Below are positions 1 to 10,269 of a stretch of DNA of 64,000 bases, in pieces (within the stretch, counting starts at the first letter, position 1; the number at the start of each line of letters is the position of its first letter). The notes beneath the pieces are model-generated. The model was not told the origin of the DNA, did not search any database, and saw only the letters and a program-made list of their open reading frames with translations. A program made the position numbers and the translations under genes. The stretch comes from Staphylococcus sp. CAG:324 (GTDB lineage: Bacteria; Bacillota_I; Bacilli_A; ML615J-28; CAG-313). The stretch is taken from assembly GCA_000433035.1 (NCBI GenBank), contig FR890809.1, forward strand, positions 3,768 to 67,767. The letters are read 5' to 3'.

Positions 1-138
1 TTCATTAATCGTCTCTTCTCCTTCTACCCTAATCACACCAGAATCACCTATTTTTGCATGAGCAGTTTTGGTAATTCCAACTACAAACATACTGATCAAT
101 ATCATTGATAGTACTTTTACAAAAAACTTTTTATTCAT
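1..138 (-). CDS. Secreted protein of unknown function, 3' part beyond the window
   Basis: Only the first 46 codons lie in the window. The ATG at 136-138 opens a Sec signal peptide: a basic start (MNKK), a hydrophobic stretch of about 15 residues and an AHA cleavage site near residue 28, followed by the polar stretch KIGDSGVIRVEGEE. The start overlaps the end of the YesL-like gene by 8 nt, and the purine-rich GAAAGAGG lies directly before it, so translation is probably coupled to the upstream gene. It would be the last visible gene of the long sugar-uptake operon. No family can be named from so short a piece. It is the first place to look for a second substrate-binding protein, but the mature N-terminus has no lipobox Cys. 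Confidence 0.6.
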   Translation of the reverse strand, partial: MNKKFFVKVLSMILISMFVVGITKTAHAKIGDSGVIRVEGEETINE

Positions 139-844
139 CCTCTTTCTCTACCTTTCTATATATTTTTATATATTTTTTAAACGACAACTTTACAGCAATA
201 TAAATAGGAATAGAAATCCCACCAATTGCCATCACAAAATATAAAGCTATATTTAAACTCATCAATAATGATACAATAAGCACAATCAATATATTATTCA
301 GTATATCTTTAAAAGCCATTATACAAGATAATTTTACAATTTCTTTTAACATTAGATTTTTAAAATAAGCCATTACAAGAGGAATATGGATAAGAATCAT
401 AGCTGCAGAAATTACAAAAGGAATAATTAGTAAAAGACCTAAAATATATATAAATCCTTTATTTGCATAAGTCATAAAAAAATTGAAACTATTATAAAAA
501 ATAACTATCATTATAGCAATAATTATTGATAAAATAAATGATTTGAGATAATTTTTTTTTAAGCTTTTAAAGAAATCTTTAAATATAGTATTCGTTTCAT
601 TCGTTTCATATTGTTTTATCACATCTGTACACGATACAATACTTGGGAAAAACCAAAACAATACTGGAATTAAAGTTAAATATATGAAAGGATGATCATT
701 ATTCTCATAAAGAGTGGCAAAAATAATAAAGAAAGAGAATGAAGGGATGATGATCAAAGCATTTAAAATAATTAAACGCAAAACATAATCCAAAAATCGA
801 TAAATTTTGCTACGCATAATTCGATCAGATTTCATTTTCTTCAT
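131..844 (-). CDS. YesL-like (DUF624) membrane protein
   Basis: A 237-residue integral membrane protein with about six hydrophobic segments (near residues 22-48, 55-72, 98-120, 128-160, 180-212). The N-terminal pattern SKIYRFLDYVLRLIILNAL matches the start of the YesL/DUF624 family, whose members sit beside carbohydrate ABC permeases in many Firmicutes. The biochemical role of that family is not established. It follows a permease gene by 20 nt and overlaps the next gene by 8 nt, so it belongs to the uptake operon. Family assignment is good; function is by context only. Confidence 0.7.
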   Translation of the reverse strand: MKKMKSDRIMRSKIYRFLDYVLRLIILNALIIIPSFSFFIIFATLYENNDHPFIYLTLIPVLFWFFPSIVSCTDVIKQYETNETNTIFKDFFKSLKKNYLKSFILSIIIAIMIVIFYNSFNFFMTYANKGFIYILGLLLIIPFVISAAMILIHIPLVMAYFKNLMLKEIVKLSCIMAFKDILNNILIVLIVSLLMSLNIALYFVMAIGGISIPIYIAVKLSFKKYIKIYRKVEKEDE

Positions 845-864
845 TCTCCTTTTATTAGTTTATT

Positions 865-2049
865 TTATCCAACAATACCCGAACGCTCAACACCTTCAAT
901 AAATAATCTTTGAACAAATAAATATCCAATAATTAATGGTGCCATTAACATTAAGGCCGCTGTATTCAATATAACTTGAACAAATAATGGGTTTTTAGAA
1001 ATACCCTCACCTACTTGTTTTAAAAAATCTTGATATTGTGGTTGATTGATTATTCCATCAATTCTTTCACTCATTGAAATTAATTTTCTAGTTAACATTG
1101 GAAAACTCTCACCACTTATTTGATACATACCAGTATAATATGTATCATTCCATTGCCAAACAAAGGCAAATAAAGCAACAGTTGTAATAACACCTCTAGC
1201 ATTTGGTAGCATTACACTCCAAAATGTTCTAACTACACCAGCACCATCAATTTGTGCTGATTCTTCTAATTCAATTGGAATACCTCTAAAAAATTGTCTA
1301 AAAAGGTAAATAAACAATGCTGCTCTAATTCCTTGTCCAGTTAATGATGTTATATAGAAAACAATATCTTTTCCTTCCCCTTTTAGTCGCAATCCATGAC
1401 CTAATAGACTTTCAAATAATCCTGGATTATCAAATAACCCAAAGAAATTAAATCTTAAAATATCAAAATCATCCAAAAAGAAAGTTCTAGCAAGAGAAAT
1501 CGCTTGAGGAGGTACAATTAAAGTTAACATAATCAACCAAAAAATAATATTACTTCCTCTAAACTTTAATCTTGAAAAAGCATATCCTGCCAGTGATGTT
1601 GCAATCAATTGGCAAATCGTAGATATTGTTGACACTTTTAAGTTACACCATAATCCATGCCAATAATCTAATAGTACTTTAGATAGATTAAAATTAAATA
1701 AACTAAATGTCTCTGGAATCCAATTTACCAATTTATTGTTTAAATCAACAGGATGCCTAAATGCCAATGAAATTTCTTGAAAAATTGGAAACACAATAAC
1801 AAAAGATAATCCGATAAAGATAAAACCTCTTAAAATAGACATCAGTTTTATTGAAGTTTTTCTTCTCATAACAGCTCTTTTAATCGGATTTTTTAAATCT
1901 ATTACAATTTCATTATATTTATCCTTACTGATTCTTCTAATTTTTTCCCATTTTGTTTCATCAACTATTTCAGTCTTTTCAACTGTAGGCATCAATTCTT
2001 CTAAATTCTGTTCTTTTTTTAGTTCTTTTTTCTTATTTTTTGTCGTCAT
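865..2049 (-). CDS. Carbohydrate ABC transporter permease, MalG type (pair B)
   Basis: A 394-residue inner-membrane permease of a CUT1-type sugar importer. About the first 60 residues are charged and cytoplasmic, followed by six membrane segments. The ATPase-docking EAA loop is visible around residues 258-285 as EESAQIDGAGVVRTFW. It is longer than usual (about 280-300 residues is typical): besides the N-terminal tail there is an extra polar loop of about 40 residues near 195-240 (LFDNPGLFESLLGHGLRLKG). The ATG at 2049 lies inside the end of the preceding permease gene (17 nt overlap) with AAAGGTGG upstream. It forms a heterodimer with the permease at 2033-3112. The ATPase is not in this window. 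Confidence 0.9.
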   Translation of the reverse strand: MTTKNKKKELKKEQNLEELMPTVEKTEIVDETKWEKIRRISKDKYNEIVIDLKNPIKRAVMRRKTSIKLMSILRGFIFIGLSFVIVFPIFQEISLAFRHPVDLNNKLVNWIPETFSLFNFNLSKVLLDYWHGLWCNLKVSTISTICQLIATSLAGYAFSRLKFRGSNIIFWLIMLTLIVPPQAISLARTFFLDDFDILRFNFFGLFDNPGLFESLLGHGLRLKGEGKDIVFYITSLTGQGIRAALFIYLFRQFFRGIPIELEESAQIDGAGVVRTFWSVMLPNARGVITTVALFAFVWQWNDTYYTGMYQISGESFPMLTRKLISMSERIDGIINQPQYQDFLKQVGEGISKNPLFVQVILNTAALMLMAPLIIGYLFVQRLFIEGVERSGIVG

Positions 2050-3112
2050 AATAGAAAACCACCTTTGATAAAATTCCTACAATTATTCCCATGATTAGTA
2101 AGGATGCTAAAATATATAACCAAGACATTGCCGCATAATAACCATACTCATTGTTATTGTATACTTTATCCATTACATCTCCAATTTCTGATCTCAAAAA
2201 TGAATCCACAATTGTATATACCACAACTGTTAAAATCATTGGTGAAACCATTGGTAATGTAATTTTCCAAAATTGTTCATAACCTGTTGCACCTTCAATT
2301 GTGGCAGCCTCATAAAGATGTTTAGGAACTGACTGAATAGCAGTTAAAAAGATAAGAATTTGAATACCAGAATAAGAAATTGTTCTGTAAATGGTTGATG
2401 TTATACCCGATAAGAAAGTAACTAGTTTTACTGGCACACCAATTCCTTGCATAAATTGCTCCAAATCAAACAATTGAGTCAAAGCATTAGATCCCGCTGA
2501 ATTTAAAACAGCATCAACTCCTTCGGCTGCCGCAAGTGCTGCAGTAATGGCCTCTGAATTAAAAACAACTGGTAAAAAGAAGATAGCTCTAACAACTGCA
2601 CGACCTTTAAATTTGCCATTTAACATTACCGCAATCAATAGACTAAATATTGTGATTACTACTGTATCAACTACTGTATCAACGGCTGTATTCCATAAGC
2701 TTACAGGGAAATCAGCATTCACCCTTAAAGCATATTTATAATTGTTAAATAAATCAATTACTGGTTGTGCCGTATAGTCATATTGGGTTCCATTCATTGG
2801 AAAGACTTGGGCAAAATGAAACGTTCCATTTGGTTCAACTGAACTAAATGAATATATAAATGACATAAATAACGGATAAATAAAGAATAAACAAAAGCCT
2901 AAAATAGTTGGCGCTAAAAATAACCAAGAAATCAATACTTTTTGTTTTTCATAACGCATTTTATCATATACTAATTCTTTAAATAATCGACATGGATAGA
3001 AAACAAAAAACCAATTTTTAACAATAAAATCAATTACTTTTTTAAAACCTTTCCAAAAAGATTGTAATTTGGTGGTAGACTCATTTTGTAGTTGCATATT
3101 ATTACTTTCCAT
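2033..3112 (-). CDS. Carbohydrate ABC transporter permease, MalF type (pair B)
   Basis: A 359-residue permease with six membrane segments and the EAA loop YEAATIEGATGYEQFWKITL near residues 262-281. It is the MalF-like partner of the permease at 865-2049. The N-terminal 50 residues are amphipathic (FWKGFKKVIDFIVKNWFF) and precede the first membrane helix at about 62-85. It starts at an ATG with AGGAGG 5 nt upstream, 9 nt after the DUF5696 gene. The family imports oligosaccharides handed over by an extracellular binding protein; the substrate here is unknown. Confidence 0.9.
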   Translation of the reverse strand: MESNNMQLQNESTTKLQSFWKGFKKVIDFIVKNWFFVFYPCRLFKELVYDKMRYEKQKVLISWLFLAPTILGFCLFFIYPLFMSFIYSFSSVEPNGTFHFAQVFPMNGTQYDYTAQPVIDLFNNYKYALRVNADFPVSLWNTAVDTVVDTVVITIFSLLIAVMLNGKFKGRAVVRAIFFLPVVFNSEAITAALAAAEGVDAVLNSAGSNALTQLFDLEQFMQGIGVPVKLVTFLSGITSTIYRTISYSGIQILIFLTAIQSVPKHLYEAATIEGATGYEQFWKITLPMVSPMILTVVVYTIVDSFLRSEIGDVMDKVYNNNEYGYYAAMSWLYILASLLIMGIIVGILSKVVFYYDDKK

Positions 3113-3121
3113 ATTTACCTC

Positions 3122-6100
3122 CTATACAATCTTATAAGACTTAGCAGGAATGACTACTCCATTTTCATAAGTCCAATTGATTCTTTGATAATTTAAAACA
3201 ATTTCAATTTTAGTTGCAGTTGTATCATTCATATAAGTAACTTTATAAACATTTTCATCAAGTCTTTCATGCTTTGCTAATCGATATGAATAAATATTTA
3301 ACTCATTTAAAGTATCACAAATATTTTCTACATCACTTAGCCATCTAGTATAAAGCGTATAATAATAACTATTATAATCTGTCAATAATAATTCTGATGA
3401 ATCATCATAAGTAAAAGTAAATGCAGGATTAGAACCTGTTTCTATACACTTCATCAAATGTTCTTGAAGTCCTTTTTCAACATTTGCATTAATCGATTCT
3501 CCACTATAATCAAAAAGTCCATTTACTACTAATTGATAAAAAGGAATTGAATAATCAAGAATTTCATATTGTGTAGATTGATATGGGACATCATAGGCAT
3601 TAGAAACAAATTCTAAAGCATAGTAATACGGAGCTTTAAGCGCCAATTGATTGATGCCATTTTCATATAAAATATCAAATGATTCAATTTGTTCTTCAAC
3701 AGCTCCTGATTTAAAAATCGTTTTATTTTTACGATAATTTCCTGATAATTGTGAACCAAGACCAGTTAATGATAAAGTCTGAATTCCTAATGTTTTGCTA
3801 TATTCTTTTGCTAAAGTTGTAGCAAAAGCCGTATAGTATGCAGGAGATAAAACCATAATTTCATCAGCCTTTTTATTAAAAACATTACTATTTAGTTCAT
3901 ATGGATATTTTGTAGAATATGAGCCACCAACATCTCTTGCGGTATAATGACTTCTACCAAAAGATTCTTGAAATTTTTGATATTCCAAAAATTCTAATTG
4001 TGGATAAATACTTATATTTTTACTATTATATTCATTAATTAATTTTAATAATTTTTTCTTACCACCAATTTCATTACTTACACTAATATTTTTAAATGAA
4101 ACATTTTTTAATCCTTCACTTCGCCAGCCATGATAATAAATATTTGCACCACTAATACCAATGTTTAAAATTTCATCAATAATTGTTTGCAATTGATCAA
4201 CAGTAGTTAAACTATCTTTGGCTGTATAACCAATTCCTAAAAAATTATCTTTATAAGAATAACTACCTAAAATTTCTAAATCCAATACTGCTTTATCAGT
4301 AGTATCCCCATTGATATTTATTTTTGTATGGCTTCTTGAAAGCAATAAATCACGATAGAATTTTGCTACACCACTATAAGAAATTTCATATTCAGAACTA
4401 TCTAAATAATTATAATTGAATCGGTAATCACCAGATGCAGCTTGTTGTGTATATTGAATACTAGAGGTTCTATTGTATTGAGTTGTACCAATAACAATTC
4501 TTTGTTGTTCTCTAAATACAATTGAATAATTCGCATAATTAAAACTATTCCCTGCACGATTAGATGTATCGGCTGATAATCTTACTTGTGCAGCACCTTC
4601 TGTTACTTCAACAATAACTGCTGTTGGTTTTTTAGTTTCTGTTTCTTCTGTTAAAACATAAGCATACATTGGAAACATTAAATCATTTGTTGAAGTTGTC
4701 AATGTATAACTTGTAAATGATAAATCTGTCGAATAAATTCGTTTAGAATAAGCCGTATAATTAGATTTACCATTGTCAAAATTCATTACAGCTCCACTAC
4801 CATCAGGTATGACCATATAACCTTGTTCTTCATTATATTTTACTGAGGTAAAATAAGGTAAAACAGTAATACCAGTAACCATATATGAATCCCCATTTTG
4901 ATTTTTATTTGTTTTTACCGAATTACCAGGAATCAATACTTCTAAACCATTTTCATTCAATGCATATTCAATAACAATCTCAATTTTAGGTTTAATATTA
5001 ACATTATTTGAATTTTCCGTATCTAATAATAAATCATCTGTTGTATATTTACACCATTCGTAAAAGAATCGATATAAATTACTTATAGAAACATCTGACA
5101 TATTTTCATATTTATCAATTGTATAATAGGTTCCATCTTGACTTATTTTAAAAATGTTATCAATTACTTGATTATAAAAGTTTTTAGTTCTACTAGATAA
5201 ACCCAAAGCATCATGTTGAGCAGCAAATCCCATTCCCTCAATATCATAGCCACGACTATCTTTTTCAAATTCACCATTATGTTCAGCTTTGTATTCCGCA
5301 ACTGCCGCATTACAACGATCAAATAATTCTTGCAAACGATCTTTTGTTATCTTTTGTGGAAACCAATCATAATCTATTCCCTTCTTCTCAAGGGCATAAT
5401 AAACTTGAACTTTTTGTGGATTTCCTGCTTCATCGGTAATAACATTAACATAAAAACTTGGATTTTTTTGTTTATTTGTAGATACCTCAGTACCATATGT
5501 ATATGAATCATACGTAATAGGTGTTTTAGAAGAAGTTTTACTACCATCAACAAAAGTAACTGATAACAAGGATTGTTGAAGTTTGTTTACGCCTGTAGCC
5601 GTATCAATTTTTGATGGATTTGAATTCCAAGTATGAATAATTTCACCATTTTCATCTTTTTCACATAGTTTAAACTCTGTATTGATCATATTCAAATATA
5701 AAACAAAACGATCATTTTCTAAAACTTTTTTATTAGTAAATTCATCCTCAGTATAATTATTCCACTTATAACCTAGATATTTTTCAGAAAGTTCTTCATA
5801 AGTTTGTTCAAATAAATCTTTATCATGATAACTAGAATATTCTGGTAAGGCTTTGATTCTTTCATATATACCTTGTAATTCTTCTTCATATCTAGCCGTT
5901 TTTAATTGCACTACATAATCATCATTTTCATTATATGGTGGGATATATTTTTGCGTATTTCTTATGTTGCTACTATCTCTTTCAGTAATAATATCATTAT
6001 AAGATACAAAACCTTTTTCTTCTAAATTATCCCAATAATCATCAGGATATTCATTATTAAATGTCATTCCAGCTGCTTTATATTTACCTAGAAAGTAAAC

Positions 6101-6184
6101 TGATACAAAAATTACTACGACAAAAGCAATGATAATAAGCAAAAATCGTTTAAAATATGTCCAAATTGTAGTCTTTTTCTTCAT
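3122..6184 (-). CDS. Membrane-anchored DUF5696-type protein
   Basis: A 1020-residue protein with one N-terminal membrane helix (about residues 12-32) and a very large extracellular part. The text FVLYLNMINTEFKLCEK at about 160-175 and the later TIM-barrel-like half (IYYHGWRSEGLKNV near 700) resemble DUF5696 proteins, which are found inside carbohydrate ABC operons of Bacillales. That family is related in architecture to glycosidases but has no established activity. It sits between the NHL/Yip1 gene and permease pair B, with AGGAGG before its ATG and gaps under 15 nt on both sides. It may present, trim or sense the polymer at the membrane; that is an inference. Confidence 0.65.
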   Translation of the reverse strand: MKKKTTIWTYFKRFLLIIIAFVVVIFVSVYFLGKYKAAGMTFNNEYPDDYWDNLEEKGFVSYNDIITERDSSNIRNTQKYIPPYNENDDYVVQLKTARYEEELQGIYERIKALPEYSSYHDKDLFEQTYEELSEKYLGYKWNNYTEDEFTNKKVLENDRFVLYLNMINTEFKLCEKDENGEIIHTWNSNPSKIDTATGVNKLQQSLLSVTFVDGSKTSSKTPITYDSYTYGTEVSTNKQKNPSFYVNVITDEAGNPQKVQVYYALEKKGIDYDWFPQKITKDRLQELFDRCNAAVAEYKAEHNGEFEKDSRGYDIEGMGFAAQHDALGLSSRTKNFYNQVIDNIFKISQDGTYYTIDKYENMSDVSISNLYRFFYEWCKYTTDDLLLDTENSNNVNIKPKIEIVIEYALNENGLEVLIPGNSVKTNKNQNGDSYMVTGITVLPYFTSVKYNEEQGYMVIPDGSGAVMNFDNGKSNYTAYSKRIYSTDLSFTSYTLTTSTNDLMFPMYAYVLTEETETKKPTAVIVEVTEGAAQVRLSADTSNRAGNSFNYANYSIVFREQQRIVIGTTQYNRTSSIQYTQQAASGDYRFNYNYLDSSEYEISYSGVAKFYRDLLLSRSHTKININGDTTDKAVLDLEILGSYSYKDNFLGIGYTAKDSLTTVDQLQTIIDEILNIGISGANIYYHGWRSEGLKNVSFKNISVSNEIGGKKKLLKLINEYNSKNISIYPQLEFLEYQKFQESFGRSHYTARDVGGSYSTKYPYELNSNVFNKKADEIMVLSPAYYTAFATTLAKEYSKTLGIQTLSLTGLGSQLSGNYRKNKTIFKSGAVEEQIESFDILYENGINQLALKAPYYYALEFVSNAYDVPYQSTQYEILDYSIPFYQLVVNGLFDYSGESINANVEKGLQEHLMKCIETGSNPAFTFTYDDSSELLLTDYNSYYYTLYTRWLSDVENICDTLNELNIYSYRLAKHERLDENVYKVTYMNDTTATKIEIVLNYQRINWTYENGVVIPAKSYKIV

Positions 6185-6197
6185 ATTTTTTCACCTC

Positions 6198-9100
6198 CTA
6201 GAAATAACGTGTTGTAATTTCTTTGTATAAAGAATATACAAATCCATACATCTGTTGAACTAAATCAAACACTAAAAGTGCTATGAATGCAATGATAAGA
6301 GTGGCAACAATTGTTAAGATAATAGACCATATTGTTTTACCCACACCATATTCATGAATTACAACAAGTCCCATAAATGCCATAATTCCAGTTAATACCC
6401 AACCGATAATATTAATTAATGTTATAAATTGAGCCTCATCAAGAGTCATTACATTACTTAAAAGAATATTTAAAAAACCAAAAACAGTAACAGGGAATAA
6501 TGAATAGCAAATCATCATAAAGATTTCTTTCATTTTTCCTTTTCCATCAAGCAACGTTGTAACACTCCAGTTTGCAACTGCAAGTACAATTGGAGGAAGT
6601 ACACCATATATCAAAATCTGAATACTGTTAAATTTTTGTGGATTATTTGTATTGGTAATGATGCCTTCATATTGATATGCAAGTATTTCCATTAATACAT
6701 ACATCAATAAAATCACAATGGAAACCCACATTTTACCTTTTTTCTCTATTTTAAAATCGGTAAATCCTTGAATAGGATGTGTAAGAATATATAAAGGATA
6801 ACCAACCGTTTCTTTAAAGAAGTATTTGATAGAATTCCAAACTTTCGACCAACTAAATTTCTTGACGTCTTGCGTCTCCTCATTCAAATCATCCTCTTCA
6901 TCCTCATTGATTTTCTCTTCCTCTTGATTCTCACGATGTAAAGCAGTTATTCTTCCACTTAAAATGGCAGCTTTTTCTTCATTCATAGCGGTTGCTGCTG
7001 CTAAAGCTAAATTCTTTTTCTTTAAATATTTACGATAAGAAAGTACAATCCATAAAACTACTACTAAAATTACGGCTGTCATTATCCAACTAAAATTCTT
7101 TGACAAAATAGCATCACGATATTCAGAATAAGCTTTAGAGTAATAGGTTGCACTATGAGCAAGTTCAAAATAATCCATTGCTTCTTTATACTCACCCCGT
7201 CTTAATAAAGCTTTACCAATACCAAGATAGGCAAGTTCATAATTCGTATTCATTTTAACAACTTGTTGCCAATAAGTCTCTGCACCATATTGTTCTATAA
7301 TCGGATTGCCTTCACTATCTAATACAATCTCTCCATTTGCATCTAATAAATATTCATCTTGCACAATACCATTTTGATACAATTCAGTAGCTTTATTTAC
7401 CGCCTCACCAAATTCAGTTGTTTGGAATAAAATGATACTTTTAGATACAGTATCAAGAACCAACAATACTTCTTCTTGAATTGGATTTCCATTTTCATCC
7501 ACCTCACCACTATCTCGATAAAAATAACGAATAGCAACAGGATCTATAATACTACTAGATAATGTTGTACTACCACTTGATGAATTACCTCCTGGTTGTT
7601 CTCCAGTTATATACAATAAATTACCTTCATTATCATAAGTAAATAATCGTCCTCGTAATTCATCTACTATCGTAAAATTACCATTTTTACTTACTGTAAT
7701 ACCAACTAAATTTGACATACCAATAATTACGCCTTCTTCAGTAGAAGTTGTTAAATATACAGCATCACCATCTGGAGTAACATACCCATTTCGTTTCATA
7801 ATATCCTTACCTGATGTATTAATCATCTTAACCATATTCGCATTAGTAGTAGCATCGGCATCAGGATGTGATGTCGCATAAAGAAAACCATTTTCATCCA
7901 TTGCAATATTCGTAAATTCAGGTGGTAAATCTAAATTAAGTGATGCAATTTGTGTCTCAGAAAATATTTTAGTCCAAAATTTTTTCAAAGGATTCGCAAC
8001 AACTTCATTTTTACCTAAAAATCTATTAAATGAGCCAGATGTATGAAATTCCATAATACCTTCATACACATTTTGTGCGATACAATATAATCTGCCAGTT
8101 TGATCAACAGCAACCTTTTGAGGATTAAATAGTGTTACACCAGTTACATCTACAATAGAAATATTACTTGAAATTTGGTAAAAAATATTATCATCAGGAG
8201 TTAAATATACACCATCAACAACCCATTCCTCACCTTGTTTATTCACTCTAATAATTCTAGCATTTCCACTATCAGCAATATACATTCCATCTTTAGTTAC
8301 AGTAATACCAGAAGCATTATTGAGACGAATAGCAAGTTTAGATGGATCTTTAGAATATGGTACATACGGAGATTTACCAATTGTTGATGGTACCAATATT
8401 TGCACCTCAACTGCTATATCTTTATTTGATTTTAGACTATCATCTAAAACAATTTTGTATTCAATATGTGAAAAAACATCCTCATTATTTTCATCCTTTT
8501 TATAAATTTCAACAGCTTCCCATCTCCATAATGATTTATCAATTTTTTCACCATTTATAGAAAGTTCTAAAAGTGTATTATCATAAGTATAGTATCCAGG
8601 TTCATCTTTTGAAATATATGTATATGGTGCATAAACAAATTCTGTTACCACAATTTCTTTACTTCCTGCACTTAATGTAAGAGTATACTTTTCACTATCA
8701 TTTTGATAAAAATTTATAAACTCTCTGGCCACTAAATTTTCATTTACAATTTGATAACTTTCATAATAAAAATTATAATAATCTTGCAATTTTTTCTTTA
8801 CTTCATCTGTTATTCTAAATTCGTTTAGTTCTTCTACTAACTGAAAATCTTGATTTAAAATATAGACAGAACTAATTCCGTTGCCTTCCATCGCAGGATA
8901 AGCAAAACCATTTACAACTTGACTTTTTAAAACTTCTACTTTCGTATTTTTTTTAGAATCAAGTACATAAATTTTATCTTGATAAGTTGCCATATCAGTT
9001 AAATTATCATATGTAATTTTATTTGTTAGTTCAGAACCATCTAAATTTCTAATACTATCACTATAATATGTATCACTATATGCCAATCCTTCAGCTGAAG

Positions 9101-9230
9101 GAATGACATTTTTCCAAAAATCATAACTATAACTTGCTGCTTTAGCAGTTAAAAGATTAGGAGAAAAAACCATCAATGACAATAATAAAACAATAATAAT
9201 TTTTCCCATTAAATTTGTAGTTTTTTTCAT
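6198..9230 (-). CDS. Secreted NHL-propeller / TPR protein with C-terminal Yip1-like membrane domain
   Basis: About 1010 residues. A signal peptide (residues 1-32, ending TAKA) is followed by an extracellular region with NHL-like propeller blades at about 300-600 (for example NASGITVTKDGMYIADSGNA and FTIVDELRGRLFTYDNEGNL). A short TPR-type helical pair follows near 655-715 (AYLGIGKALLRRGEYKEAMD), then a membrane helix at about 720-740, a charged linker, and five or six membrane helices (about 820-1010) resembling the Yip1 domain. An upstream in-frame GTG at 9236 lies only 2 nt from the AGGAGG. The ATG at 9230 has a normal 8-nt spacing and is chosen as the start. It lies between the two permease pairs. 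The role is unknown; tethering or organising the transporter is a guess. Confidence 0.7.
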   Translation of the reverse strand: MKKTTNLMGKIIIVLLLSLMVFSPNLLTAKAASYSYDFWKNVIPSAEGLAYSDTYYSDSIRNLDGSELTNKITYDNLTDMATYQDKIYVLDSKKNTKVEVLKSQVVNGFAYPAMEGNGISSVYILNQDFQLVEELNEFRITDEVKKKLQDYYNFYYESYQIVNENLVAREFINFYQNDSEKYTLTLSAGSKEIVVTEFVYAPYTYISKDEPGYYTYDNTLLELSINGEKIDKSLWRWEAVEIYKKDENNEDVFSHIEYKIVLDDSLKSNKDIAVEVQILVPSTIGKSPYVPYSKDPSKLAIRLNNASGITVTKDGMYIADSGNARIIRVNKQGEEWVVDGVYLTPDDNIFYQISSNISIVDVTGVTLFNPQKVAVDQTGRLYCIAQNVYEGIMEFHTSGSFNRFLGKNEVVANPLKKFWTKIFSETQIASLNLDLPPEFTNIAMDENGFLYATSHPDADATTNANMVKMINTSGKDIMKRNGYVTPDGDAVYLTTSTEEGVIIGMSNLVGITVSKNGNFTIVDELRGRLFTYDNEGNLLYITGEQPGGNSSSGSTTLSSSIIDPVAIRYFYRDSGEVDENGNPIQEEVLLVLDTVSKSIILFQTTEFGEAVNKATELYQNGIVQDEYLLDANGEIVLDSEGNPIIEQYGAETYWQQVVKMNTNYELAYLGIGKALLRRGEYKEAMDYFELAHSATYYSKAYSEYRDAILSKNFSWIMTAVILVVVLWIVLSYRKYLKKKNLALAAATAMNEEKAAILSGRITALHRENQEEEKINEDEEDDLNEETQDVKKFSWSKVWNSIKYFFKETVGYPLYILTHPIQGFTDFKIEKKGKMWVSIVILLMYVLMEILAYQYEGIITNTNNPQKFNSIQILIYGVLPPIVLAVANWSVTTLLDGKGKMKEIFMMICYSLFPVTVFGFLNILLSNVMTLDEAQFITLINIIGWVLTGIMAFMGLVVIHEYGVGKTIWSIILTIVATLIIAFIALLVFDLVQQMYGFVYSLYKEITTRYF

Positions 9231-9242
9231 CAACACTACCTC

Positions 9243-10268
9243 CTACTTCATACCCGAATGAGCCATAGTTTCAATAATTTGACTTTGTGAAAGTACAAAT
9301 ACTGTAATCGGCACAATCATCATAATTAACATAACGGCTGAAGCGGTTCCTGTTCTAGCGACTCCACCAGAAACAATTTGATTCAAAGAATAAGATAGTG
9401 GTTTTAATTGTTCACTATATATAAATGAACCTCCATCATTATTCCAAAGTTGTTGGAACAAAAGAATAATAAGTGTCAACCATGCTGGTTTTACCAGTGG
9501 CATCACTATACGCCAATAAATTTGGAATTCATTTGCACCATCAATTTTTGCCGACTCAATCAGTTCTGTTGGTATATCTTGCATAAATTGTTTCATCAAA
9601 TATAAGCCCAATGAATATGCAAAGGCGGGAACAATAATTGCAAGTTGTCTATCAATTAATCCAGCAATACTAAAAATAATATATCTAGGTGTTGCTGTAA
9701 CCTGAGCAGCAAACATTAATGAATAAACAACCATTGAAAAAATTATTGTCGAACCAGGAAATTTATGTTTTGCAAGCGGATACGCTGCCATTGATGCAAT
9801 AATAACATGTCCAACAGTTCCAGCAAAAGTAATCCAAATTGTATTAAAGAAATATCTAGAAAATGGTACCATCGATTGTTCTAGCAACATTGATAAATCC
9901 TTAAAGTTATCCAGTGTTGGGTTTTGAAAGAATAATTTAGGTGGATAAATAAATAATTCAGCAAGCGGTTTAAATGCTGCACAAAAAGAATATACAAGCG
10001 GATATGCACTAAATGCTCCAAATAAACAAAGCAGAATAAATAGCGATATGTCTCCCGCAACACTTCTACTAACTCGCTTTTTTCTTTTTATTCTTCTTCT
10101 TTTTTCAATTCGATAGAAGAATAATTCCATTTTCCCCATTTTAGATTCATCTTTTAAACCAAATTTCTTAAGCTTTTTTTCTTGGCGTTTAAGACGCTTT
10201 TTTTCTTCTTTTGATAGTTCAACACCAGCTACTTTTTCATCATCAACTATAATTTTGTCTTCAGCCAT
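9243..10268 (-). CDS. Carbohydrate ABC transporter permease, MalG/UgpE type (pair A)
   Basis: A 341-residue permease. The first 65 residues are strongly charged (KEEKKRLKRQEKKLKKFG), followed by six membrane segments and the EAA loop LIESAKIDGANEFQIYWRIV near residues 235-255. It follows its MalF-type partner by 1 nt, so the two are translationally coupled. This is a complete second permease pair in the same operon as pair B. The basic cytoplasmic tail is an addition to the usual family length of about 280 residues. Confidence 0.9.
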   Translation of the reverse strand: MAEDKIIVDDEKVAGVELSKEEKKRLKRQEKKLKKFGLKDESKMGKMELFFYRIEKRRRIKRKKRVSRSVAGDISLFILLCLFGAFSAYPLVYSFCAAFKPLAELFIYPPKLFFQNPTLDNFKDLSMLLEQSMVPFSRYFFNTIWITFAGTVGHVIIASMAAYPLAKHKFPGSTIIFSMVVYSLMFAAQVTATPRYIIFSIAGLIDRQLAIIVPAFAYSLGLYLMKQFMQDIPTELIESAKIDGANEFQIYWRIVMPLVKPAWLTLIILLFQQLWNNDGGSFIYSEQLKPLSYSLNQIVSGGVARTGTASAVMLIMMIVPITVFVLSQSQIIETMAHSGMK

Positions 10269-10269
10269 T

